38,153 bases of DNA from an uncultured Sandaracinus sp. (GTDB lineage Bacteria > Myxococcota_A > Polyangia > Polyangiales > JADJQN01). The notes below the pieces were generated by a model. It did not search any database, was not told where the DNA came from, and saw only the letters and a list, made by a program, of their open reading frames with translations. The translations under genes and the position numbers were made by a program. Below, one piece after another: positions 17,323 to 28,998 of the stretch; the first letter of the stretch is position 1; the number at the start of each line of letters is the position of its first letter. Where the stretch lies: NCBI GenBank assembly GCA_903896985.1, contig CAIUAC010000251.1, positions 1 through 38,153 of the forward strand, read 5' to 3'.

Positions 17323-17528
17323 TGTTCGGGTCCCCCCTTGCGGGCAGCCGCGCGGTGCACAGTTGGCACCCCATGGTGGTGCGGCTCGTCGACCCGACCC
17401 GTTCCCGCGACGATGAAAGCACCCTTCGCAGCCCGCATGACGCGCGACCGCACTCGCGGAGCGTATCCCCTCGCGCAGCGACCGCTTCACGCCTGCGGTG
17501 CTGTCTCGCGATTCGCGGAGGGAGCGGC

Positions 17529-19103
17529 GTGAGCGGCGTTCGTGTCGCGGCGCTCGTTCTCGTAGGCCTGCTCGGCGGTTGCACAGTGCGGGACCTCCCC
17601 GCGCCAGTCGCGACGTACGACGAGGTGGAGCCTGTGCTCAGGGCCGCGTGCCTCGACTGCCACGGGGAGGCACGCGCCGAGGGGGGCTATCGAATTGACA
17701 GCTACCTCGCGACAGTCGCCTGCCCGACGGGGAGCACTTCGGCAGTGCTGCCAGCCGACACGACGGCGCCCATCCTCACCGTGCTCGACCACCCCGACCA
17801 CTCGGCGCTGCTGACTGCACAGGAGAAGGCGCTCATCACGGAGTGGGTCACCACCGGTGCGCAGGCCCGGCTCGGCGAGATGCACCCGCCAGGCTGGGTG
17901 AATCCGCGCAGCCCCGACTTCCACGGCACGGCGCTCGCGGCCGATGGCTTCCGCCAGATGCTCGATCCGGACGCGACCGGCGCGTGCGCGCGCTGTCATC
18001 GCGGCACCACAGGCACCGTCGATCCGGAGGCGCCCTCTGCGCCGGGGGCGAGCGACTGCACGAGTTGCCATCGCGAAGAAGGCGGCCCCACCGCCTGCTC
18101 GACGTGCCACGGCTCGGCCGGTCACGCCTACCCGCCGCGCGACCTCTGCGTCCACCCGGATGAGGCGAACAAGGCGGGCGCGCACGAGAAGCACACCGCG
18201 GCGGGCATCACCTGCGAGGTCTGCCACGGAGAGCGGCGCACGGTCGCCATGCTCGGAACGTCGGAGCACGGCAATGGGACCGTCGACGTGCACCTCGACC
18301 CGGCCCGGGCGGGCGAAGGCGCCACCTACACGCCGGGAGTGGGCGGCGAAGCGGGCACGTGCACCGCGAGCAAATGCCACACGGTGCCGGACGCGGGCGG
18401 AACGCTGCTGGCGGACCCACCTCACTGGCTGCCCGACGTCGTGCTCACCTGCGGCTCGTGCCACGGGAGCCCGCCCCCGAACCACTACTCGGGCACCTGC
18501 AACACCTGTCACCGCGAGGCGGCGGCCGATGGAATGTCCCGCATCCCCGGACCGCTGCACATGAACGGTCGCTTCGATGTGGGGGACGGCGTCCTGCTGC
18601 CGGACGGCAGTGTTCCTTGCGGCGAATGCCACGGCGCTGGTGAGGACCCGATGCCCTCGACGGGCTCCCATGTGTCGCACGTGCGGTCGAGCCTGTCGGC
18701 GCCGGTGGCGTGCACGAACTGTCACGTCATGCCCCCGATGCCGCGGGATATGACCCACCCCAGCCGCACCAGGGCCCAGGCAGAGGTCGTCCTGGGAGGC
18801 CTTGCCTCCGCGCGCGGCGCGACCCCCGTGCGCAACCCGGATGGTAGTTGCGCGGGCGTCGCGTGCCACGGAGCCGGGCTCGGCGGCGGCGTCGCCCAGA
18901 CGCCGATGTGGGGCGACCCGAGCGGGACGTTCGCACGCTGTGGTGCGTGCCACTCGGTCCCCCCCCCGCCGCCCCACACGACGGCGACCAACTGCAGCGC
19001 GATCAGCTGCCACGGTGGGTATGTCGGACCCGGCCCGAGCTTGACGACGGTGGGCGTCGCGGCTCACATCAATGGCACCGTCAACCTATGGACGGCCCCG
19101 TGA
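17529..19103 (+). CDS. Tridecaheme c-type cytochrome lipoprotein (CxxCH / CxxxxCH family), likely outer-surface cytochrome
   Basis: 524 residues. GTG start at 17529 behind a strong ribosome site (GGAGGGAG). The N-terminus is a lipoprotein signal with lipobox LGGC (C18); Thr follows the cysteine, so sorting to the outer membrane is expected. There are 13 heme-binding motifs: ten CxxCH, the first at C41, and three CxxxxCH (CTASKCH, CAGVACH, CSAISCH). The mixed motif type is that of the Geobacter OmcB-like family. The first heme lies in a segment (VEPVLRAACLDCHG) like the small cytochrome domain common in planctomycetes. The stop overlaps the next gene, a beta-barrel protein, as GTGA. Together they resemble a porin-cytochrome conduit that moves electrons across the outer membrane; the direction of flow is unknown. 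Confidence 0.9.
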   Translation: MSGVRVAALVLVGLLGGCTVRDLPAPVATYDEVEPVLRAACLDCHGEARAEGGYRIDSYLATVACPTGSTSAVLPADTTAPILTVLDHPDHSALLTAQEKALITEWVTTGAQARLGEMHPPGWVNPRSPDFHGTALAADGFRQMLDPDATGACARCHRGTTGTVDPEAPSAPGASDCTSCHREEGGPTACSTCHGSAGHAYPPRDLCVHPDEANKAGAHEKHTAAGITCEVCHGERRTVAMLGTSEHGNGTVDVHLDPARAGEGATYTPGVGGEAGTCTASKCHTVPDAGGTLLADPPHWLPDVVLTCGSCHGSPPPNHYSGTCNTCHREAAADGMSRIPGPLHMNGRFDVGDGVLLPDGSVPCGECHGAGEDPMPSTGSHVSHVRSSLSAPVACTNCHVMPPMPRDMTHPSRTRAQAEVVLGGLASARGATPVRNPDGSCAGVACHGAGLGGGVAQTPMWGDPSGTFARCGACHSVPPPPPHTTATNCSAISCHGGYVGPGPSLTTVGVAAHINGTVNLWTAP

Positions 19104-20581
19104 AGCGGCACGCGCTCACGCTCACCCTGGCGTCGATGCTACTAGCCGCGAACGCGGCGGCGGCCACTGCTCAGGATGCGACGGCCCGTGCGGTCGACGA
19201 CGGGTCCACGCCAACGGCGACCGACGCCGCTCCGACCGGAGCGGGCACGGCGACTGGCCGCGCCGACCCGGACGCCGAGAGAGACGCCCGCGCCACCGCA
19301 GCCCGCGCGGCGGCCGTTCAGGCGGCGGCTCGAGCACCGAGCAAGTGGCGCGTGCGCACCCGGCACGACACGATCATCAGCTGGGCGCCGCGCTACCGCC
19401 TCGACACCTCCACGAACCCGGTCGGACTCGAGCAGCAGCTCTGGCAGTCCGTGGACCCGCTTCCGCTCTACCACCGGGTCTCTCTGGACGCCTCGCTCGC
19501 GGTCGACGAGAAGACCGCGCTCGGGCTGCATCTGTCCGGATGGGGCAGCGTCGACCTCATCCAAGTCGCCGACGGCGGCCGCGGCGCAGGCGACATAGCG
19601 ATCGGCTACGTGGAGTTCTCCCACTCGCCCCTCGCTACCTGGGTGGGACGACGTTTCCTCGGCTATGGTCCACCGGGTGGCCTGCACGTCGACGGCGTCG
19701 GCGCGGGCGTGCGCAGTGGATTCGGGCTGTTCTTCGAGGCCTTCGTCGGACGCCCTGTGACGCCGATTCGCACCGGCTTGATGGGCCCACAGCCGAGCTT
19801 CACGGATTCGACCGTCGCGTATGGCGCCCGCGTCGGCTACGAGGACGCGGGTTCGCTCGCGGTAGGCGCGAGCTTCGCGGAGCTCTGGGGCCACGGGATC
19901 GTCGGCAAACGCACCGTGGACTTCTCGGCGAGCTGGAACCCCGGCATCCTTCAGCTCGAGGGGAGCGTGAAGGTGGACGCGCTCGACCCGGGCATCATGC
20001 AGGCCCGCGCGGTCGCGATGCTCTCCATCACGCACGACCTTCAGGTCGACGTGAATTACCTGCACATCGAGCCCGCTCGATGGATCGCCGCATGGAGCAT
20101 CTTGAGCGCCTTCGAGACCAGCACTTTCGACGAGGCGATGGCCGGCGTGACCGTGCGGCCGACCCGCACACTGGCTGTGCGGGGCGAGGGCGCTGCGCGC
20201 TTCTATACGCTGCAGTCGACCGGTGACCAGACGCTCGGGTACCGCGCGGACCTGAGCGCGCGATTGACTCCGGGCGCCGACAACGGCCCGACCTTCCGGG
20301 TCCAGGCCAGCCGCCGGGACGACGGCGTACTCGGCTATACGGTCCTCACCGCGGGTGCAGCGCTCGATGTCTGGCGGGGTACGATCGTCTCACTCGACGG
20401 CGCGTTCGCCGCGGATGATGACGGCGGGCGACTCTCAGCGATTGGGCGCGGAAGCTGCGACCTCGAGGTCGCCAAGGACTTCCGCGTCGGTGCGACGCTG
20501 TCGCTCGGCACCTCGCCGTTCGCCGAGTCGGAGCTCCGGGCGATGCTGCGGGCGCGCTGGGTGGCGGAGGTGTCCGAATGA
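19100..20581 (+). CDS. Outer-membrane beta-barrel protein, predicted porin of a porin-cytochrome conduit
   Basis: 493 residues from a GTG start that overlaps the upstream cytochrome stop. This start gives a clean signal peptide (KRHALTLTLASMLLA, cleavage likely in AAAATAQD near residue 25); an ATG 12 bases earlier is possible. Residues 25-80 are low-complexity Ala/Thr/Asp. From about 85 to the end the sequence alternates polar and hydrophobic residues with frequent Gly, Tyr and Trp, as in transmembrane beta-strands (for example TALGLHLSGWGSVDLIQV, SVKVDALDPG). I recognise no named family with certainty. Its position between two 13-heme lipoproteins, coupled on both sides by stop/start overlaps, is the basis for calling it the sheath porin. 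The C-terminus lacks the usual final aromatic residue. Confidence 0.75.
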   Translation: MKRHALTLTLASMLLAANAAAATAQDATARAVDDGSTPTATDAAPTGAGTATGRADPDAERDARATAARAAAVQAAARAPSKWRVRTRHDTIISWAPRYRLDTSTNPVGLEQQLWQSVDPLPLYHRVSLDASLAVDEKTALGLHLSGWGSVDLIQVADGGRGAGDIAIGYVEFSHSPLATWVGRRFLGYGPPGGLHVDGVGAGVRSGFGLFFEAFVGRPVTPIRTGLMGPQPSFTDSTVAYGARVGYEDAGSLAVGASFAELWGHGIVGKRTVDFSASWNPGILQLEGSVKVDALDPGIMQARAVAMLSITHDLQVDVNYLHIEPARWIAAWSILSAFETSTFDEAMAGVTVRPTRTLAVRGEGAARFYTLQSTGDQTLGYRADLSARLTPGADNGPTFRVQASRRDDGVLGYTVLTAGAALDVWRGTIVSLDGAFAADDDGGRLSAIGRGSCDLEVAKDFRVGATLSLGTSPFAESELRAMLRARWVAEVSE

Positions 20582-21639
20582 CCTGCCTACGCCTGCTGCC
20601 GCTCGTGCTCTTGACCGTTCTCCTCGGATGCGGTGGCCGTAGCGGCTCGCACGACGAGATCCGCTTCTCCCACGGGCCGCACCTCGCGAACGGCATGAAC
20701 TGCCCTCGCTGCCACGGCGCGACGGCGCGGAGCGATGGCGGCCCCGCCGCCCATCCCGGCTCGCCGACACGGCCGCTCCTACCCGCAGAAGCCGACTGCC
20801 GCGGCTGCCACAACGACCCGGTCCGCGACCGCTGCCAGCGCTGCCACACGGACCCCGACCATGCGGGACCGTACAGGCCCCGCGACCACACGGTGCGGTT
20901 CAACCATGGCGGGCATGAGAGCTTGACCAAGGGGCGCTGCGTGAGCTGCCACGGCTCCAACGCGGAGAGCATCGCCGGCTTCAAGCCCGGCCTGCCGAGC
21001 ATGGCTACGTGCACGGGCAGTTGCCACAACGACGCCATGCACGCGCTGAACTGCGCGAAGTGCCACACCGACCTGCACGACTACCGCATCGAGGAGGTCA
21101 CCGTGCTCAACCACGGGCCGGGCTTCCTTCGGCGGCACGGCACGGCGGCCTCAGCGGACCAGACGCTCTGCTCGCAGTGCCACGACCCGACGTTCTGCGA
21201 GGATTGCCATCTGTCCGCGCAGGGGATGCCGCTCGAAGTGCTGAATCCTACCCAGCCCTACCGGGACTTCGTGCACCGTGGCGACTTCTTCTCGCGCCAC
21301 GGCACCGAGGTCAATCTCGAGCGCGGCACCTGTCTTCGCTGTCACGGAACCCCCTTCTGCGACGGCTGCCACCAAACGAGCGGGGTCGGCGGCGGCGTCG
21401 GACCGCAGAGTCCTCATCCCGTGGGGTGGCTCGATCCGCTCTCGCCCATGGGGCACGCCCGCGAGGCGAGGCGCAATCTGGTCTCGTGCGTCGCCTGCCA
21501 CGAGTCGGACGCGGAGACGAAGTGTGTGCCGTGCCACCGGGTGGGCGGAGTGGCGGGCGACCCGCATCCTCCGGGTTCTGGCCTCACGATGGACGACGCA
21601 CTGCGGCACGGCGTCTGTCGCGCATGTCACGTGAACTGA
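20578..21639 (+). CDS. Tridecaheme c-type cytochrome lipoprotein, likely periplasmic partner of the conduit
   Basis: 353 residues. The start ATG overlaps the porin stop (ATGA). Lipobox LLGC ends at C18. It carries 13 heme motifs: twelve CxxCH and one rare CxxxCH (CTGSCH, around residue 145). The first heme is preceded by FSHGPHLANGMNCPRCH, the distal-His spacing of c7-type and related periplasmic cytochromes. The heme density, one per 26 residues, is high and typical of wire-like proteins. As third gene of the porin-cytochrome operon it is the natural candidate for the periplasm-facing cytochrome that feeds the barrel. Which of the two 13-heme proteins faces outward cannot be settled from sequence. 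Confidence 0.88.
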   Translation: MTCLRLLPLVLLTVLLGCGGRSGSHDEIRFSHGPHLANGMNCPRCHGATARSDGGPAAHPGSPTRPLLPAEADCRGCHNDPVRDRCQRCHTDPDHAGPYRPRDHTVRFNHGGHESLTKGRCVSCHGSNAESIAGFKPGLPSMATCTGSCHNDAMHALNCAKCHTDLHDYRIEEVTVLNHGPGFLRRHGTAASADQTLCSQCHDPTFCEDCHLSAQGMPLEVLNPTQPYRDFVHRGDFFSRHGTEVNLERGTCLRCHGTPFCDGCHQTSGVGGGVGPQSPHPVGWLDPLSPMGHAREARRNLVSCVACHESDAETKCVPCHRVGGVAGDPHPPGSGLTMDDALRHGVCRACHVN

Positions 21640-21765
21640 GACTGTCCGGGTGCTCCGAGTCGACGCCCATGGAGCGGTCCCATCGACCCGCGCACGCTGC
21701 CGAAGGCCTTGCACCATGATGTCGGATGTGTATGTGGTTCCAGAATTGCCCCGGAGGAGCGCCTT

Positions 21766-21822
21766 ATGACAACGCAAGGGTGGTGTATGCAGGCGCTCGC
21801 GGCGGAAGATGGGCTCTGCTGA
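21766..21822 (+). CDS. 18-residue leader ORF coupled to the octaheme cytochrome
   Basis: ATG at 21766 lies 6 bases behind a near-perfect ribosome site (GGAGGAG). The ORF encodes MTTQGWCMQALAAEDGLC and its stop shares one base with the cytochrome start (TGATG at 21820-21824). The cytochrome itself has no good ribosome site, so it probably depends on translation of this ORF. The peptide has two cysteines and one tryptophan but no run of one amino acid as in classic attenuators. Too short to assign a function; the ribosome site and overlap are what support it. Confidence 0.55.
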   Translation: MTTQGWCMQALAAEDGLC

Positions 21823-23900
21823 TGAAACACTCGCGCGTGCGATGGACGGTGCTCTCGGTCGCTGTTCTCATGACGCTCATCGGCTGCGAAGGGCCGGTCG
21901 GCCCCGAGGGCAAGCCCGGCCCCGCAGGGGAGACTCCCGATCTCGGGATGCTGCCCGATGAGGGGCCACCGCCGCCCGACGCCGGGCCGCCGGACTTGGG
22001 CCCGCCGCCCGATGGCGGCCTTCCGCCGGGCACGATCCCGCTGGAGCCTGCGGGCCTCGTCGGGCGCGTCATCGATACGGCAGGCGTCGTGCTCGCTGGC
22101 GGGCGCGTCGTGCTGGTTCCGGCGAGCGAGGTCGCGGCGCTGAGCGCCACGGTGCTCGACCAAACGCTCACGCCTGCGCTGGCGGCTGCTGCGACGAACG
22201 ACGAGCCTCTCGAGGACATCATCGACGCGGCGGGGGCCACGCTGGCCTCCGCGACCATCGACGAGGAGGGTGTCTACCGCTTCGTCACCCTGCCCGACGC
22301 GAGCGTCTTCGTGGTCGTCATGCCCGCTGCGGGGGACTTGGGCCATCTTCCAGGCGGCGAACAGTCGCGGTTCGCGCAGGCGCCGGCGTCCCTCCTCGGG
22401 CAGCGCATCGACTACACCGTCAGCACCGCGCCCGGCGCGGACGCGACCTACGTCGGTTCAGGGGCGTGCACGAACTGCCACGGTCGGCACCGCGCCTTCG
22501 GGACCGCGCACTTCGTGGGGCTCAACGTCCCGGGCCGCCGAGGCTACCTCGAGGACACCTCCCGTTGGCCCGACTTCGACGCCGCGCTGGCCCGTTTCGA
22601 GGCCGGGGTCACCCTCCACTTCTACGACTGCAACGCCGCCGCCGAGGTCCCGTGCAGCGTCTCGGAGACCGCGCCGGCACCCGCTTCGCGGATCAGCTTC
22701 GATGCGGAACTCTCGCGCAACGCGCTCGTGCCGGTCGGTGAACGGGGCGCGTATGTCGTCACCCTGCGCAACGTCCGAGGCGCTGGCGTCGCGACGTACC
22801 CGATCGATCTGACCTACGGCGGCGTGCTCGCCCGCCAGGACTTCATCGTGTCGGTCGCTCGCCCGGGCGGGATGGAACACCACGTGCTGCCGTTCCAGTT
22901 CCAGCACAACGGAGTCGCGACTGCCAGCGACACGCGCGGCTTGCCGTGGGCGGACGTCGGCTCGGCCGGCTGGTACGACTTCACCGCAGGCGCCCTGCGC
23001 GTCCCGGGGTCGTTGGCATCCTTCGACCGCGCGTGTGCGGGCTGCCACTTCACGGGCTTCCGGCTTGCGGGGGATGCGACGAACGGCTTCCGCGCTTCGG
23101 CTCTGCCGACGCTCAACGGCGCAGCCGACTACGACTCCGACGGCCGCCTGGAAGACATCAACGTGGGCTGCGAAGGCTGTCATGGCCCGGGCTCGAACCA
23201 CGTCGACGCGCGAGGCCGCGGGATCGCCATCATCTCTCCGCAGCTCCTGACGGCCGAGCGCCAGGACGTCATCTGTGGAACCTGCCACACGCGCGCGGCG
23301 GCGGGTCCGGCGCTCGACGCTGCAGGGCAGCGACCGCGCCCCGGTCTTCGGCGCGCCGAGCTTCTCGCCAACTTCACCACGAGCCCGCTGCTCACGGCCT
23401 CCGACACCTATCCTTCGGGCGACCCACGGCACGCGCAGCTCGAGTACCCGATGCACGCGAGCAGCGCGATGGCGCGCAATGGCCGCCTCCTGACGGCGTG
23501 CACCAACTGCCACGATGTCCACGGTGCGCCCACGGTGCCGCATGACCTGCGCGCGCCGACGGACACGCCGAACGTGCTCTGCACGGGCTGCCACGGCGGT
23601 GACGAATTCCGCACCGTTCGCACGCACGTCGTGTCGCTGACGCCGGCGACCCCGACTGCGCACAACGCGGTCGAGGACGCCGAGCTCGTGTGCACGACCT
23701 GCCATATGCCGCCGACCGCGTTCGGCGGAGCGGCGCAAGCAGGGCTGTTCGACAGCAGCCCTGTGCCCACGCAGTACTGGATGGGCGACCTCGCCACGCA
23801 TCGCTACAAGCCGTCTCGCCGCGCGGCGGCTGCCACGCAGCCCGCGACGGTCACCCAGACCTGCGCGTTCTGCCACGGGCGCTTCCTCCCCGCCCCGTAA
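21822..23900 (+). CDS. Octaheme c-type cytochrome lipoprotein with collagen-like linker and carboxypeptidase-regulatory-like domain
   Basis: 692 residues. The ATG at 21822 gives a lipoprotein signal ending in LIGC (C22); an ATG further upstream would spoil it. Directly after the lipidated Cys come five collagen-like triplets (GPVGPEGKPGPAGET), then a Pro/Asp/Gly linker to about residue 82. Residues about 85-185 look like a carboxypeptidase-regulatory-like beta-sandwich (GLVGRVIDTAGVVLAGGRV). Then come eight CxxCH motifs: CTNCH, CAGCH, CEGCHGPGSNH, CGTCH, CTNCHDVHG, CTGCH, CTTCH and CAFCH. The CEGCHGPGSxH form is seen in c554-type cytochromes. It follows the porin-cytochrome operon after 182 bases and is likely a surface partner. 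Redox partner and substrate are unknown. Confidence 0.85.
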   Translation: MKHSRVRWTVLSVAVLMTLIGCEGPVGPEGKPGPAGETPDLGMLPDEGPPPPDAGPPDLGPPPDGGLPPGTIPLEPAGLVGRVIDTAGVVLAGGRVVLVPASEVAALSATVLDQTLTPALAAAATNDEPLEDIIDAAGATLASATIDEEGVYRFVTLPDASVFVVVMPAAGDLGHLPGGEQSRFAQAPASLLGQRIDYTVSTAPGADATYVGSGACTNCHGRHRAFGTAHFVGLNVPGRRGYLEDTSRWPDFDAALARFEAGVTLHFYDCNAAAEVPCSVSETAPAPASRISFDAELSRNALVPVGERGAYVVTLRNVRGAGVATYPIDLTYGGVLARQDFIVSVARPGGMEHHVLPFQFQHNGVATASDTRGLPWADVGSAGWYDFTAGALRVPGSLASFDRACAGCHFTGFRLAGDATNGFRASALPTLNGAADYDSDGRLEDINVGCEGCHGPGSNHVDARGRGIAIISPQLLTAERQDVICGTCHTRAAAGPALDAAGQRPRPGLRRAELLANFTTSPLLTASDTYPSGDPRHAQLEYPMHASSAMARNGRLLTACTNCHDVHGAPTVPHDLRAPTDTPNVLCTGCHGGDEFRTVRTHVVSLTPATPTAHNAVEDAELVCTTCHMPPTAFGGAAQAGLFDSSPVPTQYWMGDLATHRYKPSRRAAAATQPATVTQTCAFCHGRFLPAP

Positions 23901-23923
23901 ATCCCTGCATCGGGCTCCGCGCT

Positions 23924-23942
23924 GGCGCTCGTCGAGAGCGCC
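23924..23942. terminator. Candidate bidirectional terminator between convergent genes
   Basis: A perfect 7-bp inverted repeat, GGCGCTC and GAGCGCC around the loop GTCGA, lies in the 61-base gap between the stops of the octaheme cytochrome (plus) and the TPR gene (minus). No T-tract on either side. Position is the main argument. Confidence 0.4.
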
Positions 23943-23961
23943 CGCCGGGGCGACGCGGGGT

Positions 23962-26928
<2,967 letters not shown>

Positions 26929-27019
26929 GCGGGCATCCGGCGGGCGAAGGGGAGACAGATGGGCGTCCAACGCCGGACGAACCAGCATAGGTTGACGACA
27001 CCATCTGGGTCAACAGCGC

Positions 27020-28366
27020 TCACCCCATCCGCTCGAGGAACCGCGTCGACAGCTTGCCCGACACGAAGTCCGGATGCGCGAGGATCCGCTGGTGGAGCGT
27101 GATGTTGGTCCGGATGCCGGTGACGATCATCTCGGAGAGGGCCCGGCGCATGCGAGCAATCGCCTCCGCACGCGTGCGCCCCTGCGTGATGACCTTGGCG
27201 ATCAGCGAGTCGTAGTGGCTCGGCACGCGGAAGCCGCCGTAGACGCCGCTGTCGACCCGCACGCCCGCGCCGCCGGGCGGGTGATACTCGGTGATCAGCC
27301 CAGGCCATGGCGCGAAGGTGACCGGGTCTTCGGCGTTGATACGGCACTCGATCGAGTGCCCGCGGGGCATGATGGTGCTGTCCGACGCGAGCATGTCTCC
27401 GAAGCTCGGCGCCTCGCCGGCGGCGATCCGGATCTGCTCGGTGACGAGGTCGATACCCGTCACCATCTCGGTCACCGGGTGCTCGACCTGCACGCGCGTG
27501 TTCATCTCCATGAAGGAGAGCGAGCCGTCCTCAGCCATGAGGAACTCGAGCGTACCGAGCGAGCGATAGCCGCTCTTCTTCATCGCGTTGCTGATGACCT
27601 GCGCCATGTGCACGCGCAGCTCCGGGGAGACGGCGACGCTCGGCGCCTCCTCGAGGAGCTTCTGGTGGCGACGCTGGATCGAGCACTCGCGCTCACCGAG
27701 CACGTACGCCTCGCCCTTGCCGTCGCAGAGCACCTGGAACTCGATGTGCCGCGGCTCTTCGACGAAGCGCTCGCAGTAGAGGTTCCCGTTCTTGAAGCCG
27801 ACGATCGCCTCTTGCTGCGCCTGCGGGAACAGGCGGCGCATCTCGTCGGCAGTACGGATGATCTTCATCCCGCGCCCGCCGCCGCCGCCCGCGGCCTTGA
27901 GCATCACGGGGAAGCCGATGCGCGCCGCCTCAGACGCCGCGTGGTCGGCGTCGCGGAGGACGTCGGTGCCGGGCAAGAGCGGCAGGCCGTACTCCCTCGC
28001 CGCTTCGCGCGCGGAGACCTTGTCGCCCCAGCGCCGCATATCGGCGGGGGTCGGCCCGATGAAGTCGAGGCCGCACATCCCGCAAATTGAGGCGAACTCG
28101 GCATTCTCGGAGAGAAAGCCATAGCCGGGATGCACGGCGTCTGCGCCGGTGATCTCGGCCGCGGCGATGATGGCGGGGACGTGCAGGTAGCTCTGCCGCG
28201 CGGGCGCCGGGCCGATGCACACGGCCTCGTCGGCGAAGCGGACGTGGAGCGCCTGCGCGTCGACGTCGCTGTGCACGGCGACGGTGGCGACGCCGAGCTC
28301 GCGACAGGCGCGGATGATGCGCAGCGCGATCTCGCCGCGGTTCGCGATCAGGATCTTCTTGAACAC
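27020..28366 (-). CDS. accC: Acetyl-CoA carboxylase, biotin carboxylase subunit
   Basis: 448 residues, the normal length. It carbonates biotin on AccB with ATP and bicarbonate, the first half of malonyl-CoA formation. Seen in order: N-terminal [19 protein letters not shown], the ATP-grasp glycine loop ([12 protein letters not shown]), the [14 protein letters not shown] active-site segment, and [15 protein letters not shown] at 28366 is 13 bases after accB, so the two form an operon. Confidence 0.97.
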   Translation of the reverse strand: MFKKILIANRGEIALRIIRACRELGVATVAVHSDVDAQALHVRFADEAVCIGPAPARQSYLHVPAIIAAAEITGADAVHPGYGFLSENAEFASICGMCGLDFIGPTPADMRRWGDKVSAREAAREYGLPLLPGTDVLRDADHAASEAARIGFPVMLKAAGGGGGRGMKIIRTADEMRRLFPQAQQEAIVGFKNGNLYCERFVEEPRHIEFQVLCDGKGEAYVLGERECSIQRRHQKLLEEAPSVAVSPELRVHMAQVISNAMKKSGYRSLGTLEFLMAEDGSLSFMEMNTRVQVEHPVTEMVTGIDLVTEQIRIAAGEAPSFGDMLASDSTIMPRGHSIECRINAEDPVTFAPWPGLITEYHPPGGAGVRVDSGVYGGFRVPSHYDSLIAKVITQGRTRAEAIARMRRALSEMIVTGIRTNITLHQRILAHPDFVSGKLSTRFLERMG

Positions 28367-28379
28367 GTGGGCGTCCGGC

Positions 28380-28844
<465 letters not shown>

Positions 28845-28870
28845 CGAAGAAGCGGGCTCCTTGCTTGGGG

Positions 28871-28908
28871 GCTGACGGCCAGTCGAGCTGACGGGCAGCG
28901 GGGCTGAC
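28871..28908 (-). repeat. Three GTCAGC repeats spaced exactly 16 bp in the accB leader
   Basis: GTCAGC (GCTGAC on the plus strand) starts at 28871, 28887 and 28903. Neighbouring bases are also partly conserved (GTCAGCCCC twice). They lie between the predicted accB promoter and the start codon. They may be an operator or an RNA element; no known regulator is recognised. Confidence 0.5.
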
Positions 28909-28947
28909 AGCCTACGGTCCGGGGTGGCCTAGGCGGCCCGGGGGCGC

Positions 28948-28976
28948 TTTATAGCGGCTCTCTGCGAAGATGTCTC
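28948..28976 (-). promoter_or_regulatory. Predicted sigma-70 promoter of accBC
   Basis: -10 TATAAA (plus-strand 28948-28953) and -35 GAGACA (28971-28976) with a 17-bp spacer, about 100 bases before accB. The -10 box stands out in this GC-rich DNA. The -35 matches consensus in four of six places. Confidence 0.45.
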
Positions 28977-28998
28977 GCCGCAACGCGTTACGAGCGAC

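Noticed and set aside
17362-17382. Possible sigma-54 promoter (TTGGCAC) upstream of the cytochrome operon
   Set aside because: The GG and GC elements are not at the required spacing; no TTGC at the right place.
17487-19067. 526-codon minus-strand frame opposite the 13-heme cytochrome
   Set aside because: The plus strand has 13 heme motifs, a signal peptide and a strong ribosome site; the minus frame has no such features.
21726-21821. Longer N-terminus of the octaheme cytochrome from an ATG at 21726
   Set aside because: It would bury the lipoprotein signal 32 residues inside the protein; the ATG at 21822 places the signal at the N-terminus.
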